Assembly: GCF_947495625.1 (NCBI RefSeq)
Contig: NZ_CANLZW010000045.1
Coordinates: forward strand, 1 to 36,552
DNA length: 36,552 nucleotides
Reading direction: 5' to 3'
From: an uncultured Cocleimonas sp.
Lineage (GTDB): Bacteria > Pseudomonadota > Gammaproteobacteria > Thiotrichales > Thiotrichaceae
Notes under the pieces: generated by a model
The model's input: the letters and a program-made list of their open reading frames with translations, nothing else
Database searches by the model: none
What the model was told of the DNA's origin: nothing
Translations under genes and position numbers: made by a program
Shown: piece after piece, positions 33,187 through 36,552 of the stretch
Position numbering within the stretch: position 1 is the first letter of the stretch
Layout of the letters: every line of letters starts with the position of its first letter

Positions 33187-33246
33187 ACCGACTATCACCG
33201 AGATTGAACTGCAAAGTGTTAGTTGTGTCTTATTTACATAGTCGGT
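33187..33246 (+). other. 9-bp inverted repeat after the RND gene
   Basis: ACCGACTAT (33187-33195), starting right after the RND stop codon, is complementary to ATAGTCGGT (33238-33246) with a 42-nt spacer. Together with the next hairpin it makes this gap highly structured. Confidence 0.5.
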
Positions 33247-33253
33247 TAAATTT

Positions 33254-33286
33254 TAGATTCAAATTCAAAGCTACAATTTGAATCTA
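33254..33286 (+). other. 12-bp perfect hairpin between RND and LolA-like genes
   Basis: TAGATTCAAATT and AATTTGAATCTA are exact complements around a 9-nt loop. No T run follows, so it is probably an mRNA stability or processing element that could raise LolA-like expression relative to the exporter. Confidence 0.7.
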
Positions 33287-33337
33287 GATATGAATGAAAA
33301 TACGAATAAATAAATATTGAGAATAATTGGAGAAATA

Positions 33338-34117
33338 ATGAAAATCAAACTGCTACTAGCGACAGTGTTAACTGTTTCATCATTGGGTTTATATGCTGAA
33401 ACGCCGGCAGAAAAAGGTTTGAAGATTGCTCAAGCTGCGGATGTCAGTGATCAGGGATTTTCAGATTTCACTGCAAATATGGTGATGACATTGAAGAATC
33501 GCGCAGGCAAAACCAGTCGCCGTATTATTCGTATTAAAACGCTTGAGGGTAAGGGTGATGGCGATAAGTCTTTGTCGTTATTCGATGAGCCAGCTGATGT
33601 AAAAGGTACGGCGATGCTAACCTTTTCTCATGGTTTAAAGCCCGATGACCAATGGCTTTATCTGCCTGCTTTGAAACGCGTGAAGCGAATCAATTCGCGT
33701 AATAAATCTGGCCCGTTTATGGGCAGTGAATTTGCATTTGAGGATTTAGGCTCGCAGGAAGTTGAGAAATACACCTATAAATATCTAAAAGAAGAGGCTT
33801 GCGGAAGTGGCTGGAAGTGTCATGTTGTGGAGCGCACCCCAGCTTATAAATATTCTGGTTACACGAAACAGGTTGCCTGGATTGATACCAAAGAATATCG
33901 CCCTGTAAAAGTGATGTATTACGATCGTAAAAACTCTTTGTTAAAGACCCTAAACGCAACCGGTTTCAAGCAATATGCGGGTAAGCACTGGCGTCCTGCA
34001 ACCATGGCTATGCAAAATCACCAAACGGGTAAAAGCACTATTTTACAATGGACTAATTACAAGTTCAAAACCGGTTTAAACAATCGTGACTTTAATAAAA
34101 AGTCTTTAGCGAGATAG
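33338..34117 (+). CDS. LolA-like outer-membrane lipoprotein-sorting protein
   Basis: A 259-aa periplasmic protein with a signal peptide (MKIKLLLATVLTVSSLGLYA, cleaved near residue 20). The mature part matches the LolA-like family that accompanies RND exporters: GFSDFTANMVMTLKNRAGKTSRR, IKTLEGKGDGDKSLSLFDEPADVKGTAML, DDQWLYLPALKRVKRINSRNKSGPFMGSEFAFEDL and YRPVKVMYYDRKNSLLKTL. TTGGAGAAATA precedes the ATG at 33338; a TTG 21 bp earlier was rejected. The fold is an incomplete beta-barrel with a hydrophobic cavity, suited to carrying a lipid-like substrate from the RND pump toward the outer membrane. It has two cysteines (EEACGSGWKCHV) that may form a disulfide. Confidence 0.85.
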   Translation: MKIKLLLATVLTVSSLGLYAETPAEKGLKIAQAADVSDQGFSDFTANMVMTLKNRAGKTSRRIIRIKTLEGKGDGDKSLSLFDEPADVKGTAMLTFSHGLKPDDQWLYLPALKRVKRINSRNKSGPFMGSEFAFEDLGSQEVEKYTYKYLKEEACGSGWKCHVVERTPAYKYSGYTKQVAWIDTKEYRPVKVMYYDRKNSLLKTLNATGFKQYAGKHWRPATMAMQNHQTGKSTILQWTNYKFKTGLNNRDFNKKSLAR

Positions 34118-34160
34118 CTAAATATATAACATCTTTTACTCTATAAAGAATTTTTAAGTA

Positions 34161-34535
34161 ATGGCAGTTTCAGCAGAGTACCTCGCTTATATTCAGGATT
34201 TACTCTGCGACTTGCCCGATATAAGTGTCAAAACTTTTTTTGGGGGTAAGTCTTTAAGGTCATCTTATCTCGTTAGTGAAAATGGTGAGTATCTAGAGCA
34301 GTTAGAAGATGTTCAGTTTGGAATGATCATTAACGATGTTTTATATTTTGTGGTTGATGATGTAAGTCGACCTAACTATGAAAAGCTCGGTATGACGCCT
34401 TTTCAATATGAAAAGAAAACCGGGATAGTCAAGGTAAGAAAATATTACACGGCACCAGAAGAATGTTTTGAAGATCAGGAAGTGATGCTCAAATGGGCAA
34501 AAGAAGCCTTACAGTCTGCCTATCGTGTGAAGTAA
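34161..34535 (+). CDS. TfoX N-terminal-domain protein
   Basis: A 124-aa cytoplasmic protein matching the N-terminal domain of TfoX/Sxy: YLAYIQDLLCDLPDISVKTFFGGKSLRSS (as in 'dlLaplg.v.vRrmFGg.glyl'), VQFGMIINDVLYFVVDDVSRPNYEKLGMTPFQY (as in 'fal.v..glylKvdd.nr..fea.G..pF.y') and VKVRKYYTAPEECFEDQEVMLKWAKEAL. The C-terminal TfoX domain is absent, so it is a stand-alone N-domain protein, not the competence regulator itself. A role in the envelope cluster is not obvious; it may simply be carried along. Spacing is 43 bp after the LolA-like gene. No strong ribosome-binding site is seen. Confidence 0.85.
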   Translation: MAVSAEYLAYIQDLLCDLPDISVKTFFGGKSLRSSYLVSENGEYLEQLEDVQFGMIINDVLYFVVDDVSRPNYEKLGMTPFQYEKKTGIVKVRKYYTAPEECFEDQEVMLKWAKEALQSAYRVK

Positions 34536-34619
34536 GAACTGCATTAGAATATTACTCATTCAATATCGAATAAAAGATAAATTCAATAGCCATTAATAGA
34601 AAAGCACGGAAGCTTTTAG

Positions 34620-35075
34620 ATGTTACAACTTAAAATCCCACCTCCAGTATATGCTATTAGTATTGCCATCATTATGTGGCTACTGAGCAAATACATTCCT
34701 ATTGTCGAGCTTATTCAAAGTCCTTGGAACAAAATCGGTCTGGGTATTATTATTATCGCGGCGTGTTTTGATGTTTGGTCTCTGTTTTTGTTTTTGAAAA
34801 AACACACGACACCCAATCCCATGAAACCAGAAAATACGACGGGTATTGTTACCAAAGGTTTGTATCAATACAGTCGAAATCCGATGTACTTAGGGTTACT
34901 CATTATATTATTTGGTTTTGGTATATGGTTGGGTAGTCTGTCTCCATTTTTAATGTTGCCGATGTTTTATTGGCTAATAACAGAAATGCAGATAAAACCA
35001 GAAGAGCGCATGCTGGAACAAAAATTTGGCAAAGAATATTTAGATTTTAAAAACAGGGTTAGACGATGGCTTTAA
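34620..35075 (+). CDS. ICMT-like membrane methyltransferase
   Basis: A 151-aa integral membrane protein with about four helices. The signature is GLYQYSRNPMYLGLLIILFGFGIWLG followed near the C-terminus by EERMLEQKFGKEYLDFKNRVRRW, the isoprenylcysteine carboxyl methyltransferase / phospholipid methyltransferase pattern (the 'RNPxYLG...EExxLxxxFGxxYxxYxxxVxRW' block). Bacterial members methylate lipids, isoprenoids or thiols, mostly without known substrates. Its last ten bases overlap the outer-membrane protein gene, so the two are translated together. This suggests that it modifies the envelope compound handled by the RND/LolA-like pair or a component of the outer membrane. Confidence 0.88.
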   Translation: MLQLKIPPPVYAISIAIIMWLLSKYIPIVELIQSPWNKIGLGIIIIAACFDVWSLFLFLKKHTTPNPMKPENTTGIVTKGLYQYSRNPMYLGLLIILFGFGIWLGSLSPFLMLPMFYWLITEMQIKPEERMLEQKFGKEYLDFKNRVRRWL

Positions 35076-36298
35076 ATAATCATAAACAGTTAAAACAGCT
35101 AAAAAAACACATTAAAACAAGTCTGGCGGTTTCGATAACGAGCCTGATTTTGTTTTCTAGTGTTACTGCAGCTGAGTTATCCGGCAATGTTTCTTTAGAA
35201 GGGCGTTTGTTTACGACAGATCCTGCTTACCCAAAACAGGCTAAAAGTGGGGGGGTGTCATTAAGCTTTCTTCCTGAGTTCAAACACAAGTGGGATGGTG
35301 ATGATCAGCAATTTACCTTTACTCCTTTTTACCGCTGGGATGAAAAGGATGATGAAAGAACCCATGGAGATATTCGCCAGCTAGATTACCTAGTGAGTAA
35401 AGGCGATTGGGAATATCAAATTGGTATCAGCAAAAAATTCTGGGGAGTTACCGAGTCTCAGCATCTGGTTGATATTATTAACCAGACTGACGGTGTTGAA
35501 GACCTCGATGGTGAAGATAAATTAGGCCAGCCGATGTTTCGGGTGAGTCGTCTCATGGACAATGGTTCGGTAGATTTCTTTGTGTTGCCGTATTTTCGAG
35601 AAAGAACCTTTGCGGGTCAGAATGGGCGTTTTCGTACTCCTTTAATTGTCGATGCAGATGCCGCTACCTATGAGTCATCATCAGAAGAAAAGCATATTGA
35701 TTACGCGTTACGCTGGTCAGAATCCTTTGATGAGCTTGATCTTGGGGTGCATGTTTTTAAAGGAACCTCGCGTGATCCTGATTTAACGCTTGGCTTAAAA
35801 AATGGCGATCCAGTATTAGTGCCTTATTATCCGCAAATTACCCAGTTTGGTTTAGATTTGCAGCATACCGCTGAAGATATCATCTGGAAGTTGGAAGCAA
35901 TTCATCGCAAACGCAAAGGCGATGATTATTCTGCTGCAGTTGGAGGTTTTGAATACACGCTGCCTGCTTTGACAGAATCAGGTACAGAGCTTGGTTTATT
36001 AGCTGAATACCACAGAGACTCACGTGGTGAAGTCGCTAATGCACCTTTTCAAAATGACTTGTTTTTTGGCGCGCGTTTGGCATTGAACGATGAAGATAGT
36101 AGTGAGCTACTGGCGGGTGTATTCGTGGATTTAGACAACTCGACTAAAAGTTTACGACTGGAAGCGAGTCGCAGAATTGGAAACGGAATGAAGTTGAATA
36201 TAGAAGGGCAGGTATTTACGGATGTAGATAAAGAAGACCCTTTATATACCTTTAGCAAAGATGATTATATTCAAGTTGAATTACAAAAATTCTTTTAA
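35066..36298 (+). CDS. outer-membrane beta-barrel protein
   Basis: A 410-aa protein with a signal peptide ending at about residue 36 (LAVSITSLILFSSVTAAEL). The mature part is made of alternating beta-strands with acidic and aromatic residues, such as FTFTPFYRWDEKDDERTHGDIRQLDYLV, YQIGISKKFWGVTESQHLVDIINQ and DYALRWSESFDELDLGVHVF, and ends in a terminal aromatic (VELQKFF), the C-terminal phenylalanine required by the BAM machinery. The GISKKFWGVTESQHLVDIINQTD segment resembles the DUF1302-like/porin families that accompany RND-LolA-like clusters. It is probably the outer-membrane partner of the exporter. A run of seven G (35249-35255) lies early in the reading frame, shortly after the signal peptide. 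Confidence 0.8.
   Translation: MALNNHKQLKQLKKHIKTSLAVSITSLILFSSVTAAELSGNVSLEGRLFTTDPAYPKQAKSGGVSLSFLPEFKHKWDGDDQQFTFTPFYRWDEKDDERTHGDIRQLDYLVSKGDWEYQIGISKKFWGVTESQHLVDIINQTDGVEDLDGEDKLGQPMFRVSRLMDNGSVDFFVLPYFRERTFAGQNGRFRTPLIVDADAATYESSSEEKHIDYALRWSESFDELDLGVHVFKGTSRDPDLTLGLKNGDPVLVPYYPQITQFGLDLQHTAEDIIWKLEAIHRKRKGDDYSAAVGGFEYTLPALTESGTELGLLAEYHRDSRGEVANAPFQNDLFFGARLALNDEDSSELLAGVFVDLDNSTKSLRLEASRRIGNGMKLNIEGQVFTDVDKEDPLYTFSKDDYIQVELQKFF
35243..35260 (-). repeat. dispersed element, copy 10, inside the outer-membrane protein gene (half element)
   Basis: Minus strand reads TGACACCCCCCCACTTTT. It encodes KSGGVS on the plus strand. The seven-G homopolymer (35249-35255) is unusual in a coding region and prone to slippage. 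No G run or T tail. Confidence 0.45.
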
Positions 36299-36476
36299 AG
36301 TATTGGCAGATAAGCAGAGCGTTTTAGCGTTGCGATCTTAAAGAGATGCAATAAAATAGAAGCAAAAAACAAAGCATAAATAAACACGTAAAAAGAATAC
36401 ATAAAAAAACCGCCTTAAAGATACTCTGTTCGCCGTCAAGTAAATAATCCCATTTCGAATAGAAAAAACTAATGGA

Positions 36477-36552
36477 TCACGATGCTACTAAATCATAAAA
36501 CCGTGTACCATCAAAAGGCTTGTTCTCTTTCAACATGCCATGCATAGCAAGC
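36477..36552 (-). CDS. 3' end of a gene running off the window
   Basis: An open frame enters from the right edge on the minus strand and ends at TGA (36477-36479). Its last residues read MLKENKPFDGTRFYDLVAS, an ordinary protein-like tail. It is faintly reminiscent of the C-termini of some transposases, which I cannot verify from 24 residues. The 178 bp between it and the outer-membrane protein gene show no clear gene or terminator. Confidence 0.3.
   Translation of the reverse strand, partial: LAMHGMLKENKPFDGTRFYDLVAS

Overview
The window reads as chromosome of an AT-rich, probably marine or aquatic, gammaproteobacterium. The evidence is indirect: SoxBDAG sarcosine oxidase, an RlhA-type U32 protein, TRAP transport, a TfoX-N domain protein, an RND/LolA-like/outer-membrane-protein cluster and a 707-aa MetG with a C-terminal tRNA-binding domain. 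There are no rRNA or tRNA genes, CRISPR arrays, phage modules or complete insertion sequences. The only possible mobile remnant is a short partial frame at the right edge.

Layout. (A) 47-4582: a LysR regulator divergent from a four-gene operon (SAM methyltransferase, nitrilase, GFA-type zinc protein, Tat-exported nitrilase-superfamily hydrolase). (B) 4681-10358: an IclR regulator divergent from TRAP genes dctPQM, then a beta-hydroxyacid dehydrogenase and a GlcG/HbpS-like protein. Two near-identical 17-bp palindromes probably are the IclR operators. (C) 10538-16946: a small hypothetical gene, LysE exporter, GST plus U32 protein, AEC transporter and exported MsrB. (D) 17089-25056, all minus: an exported PDZ protein, creatinase and soxBDAG. 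Creatinase and SoxBDAG together convert creatine to urea plus sarcosine, then sarcosine to glycine plus a one-carbon unit. (E) 25337-29263: DUF3179 protein, hemerythrin and metG. (F) 29447-36298: a membrane protein with a degenerate Rieske-like domain, then TetR, RND exporter, LolA-like protein, TfoX-N protein, ICMT-like methyltransferase and an outer-membrane protein, all plus strand.

The most unusual content lies between genes. A compact element recurs about ten times. In one orientation it reads CACCCCC(C), then TACTT or GTACTTT, then GGG(G) and often a run of T. Some copies sit where an intrinsic terminator should be, others lie antisense just upstream of genes, and two lie inside coding regions. 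Other notable non-coding features are a (TAAC)14 tract between dctM and the dehydrogenase, a dctP-dctQ spacer whose ends can pair over a G-rich stretch before dctQ, a ribosome-binding site inside a perfect hairpin at 9873-9896, and large inverted repeats between soxG and the creatinase gene.

Functions were assigned by reading translated motifs, without database searches. Substrates of the nitrilase, TRAP and RND systems cannot be read from sequence.
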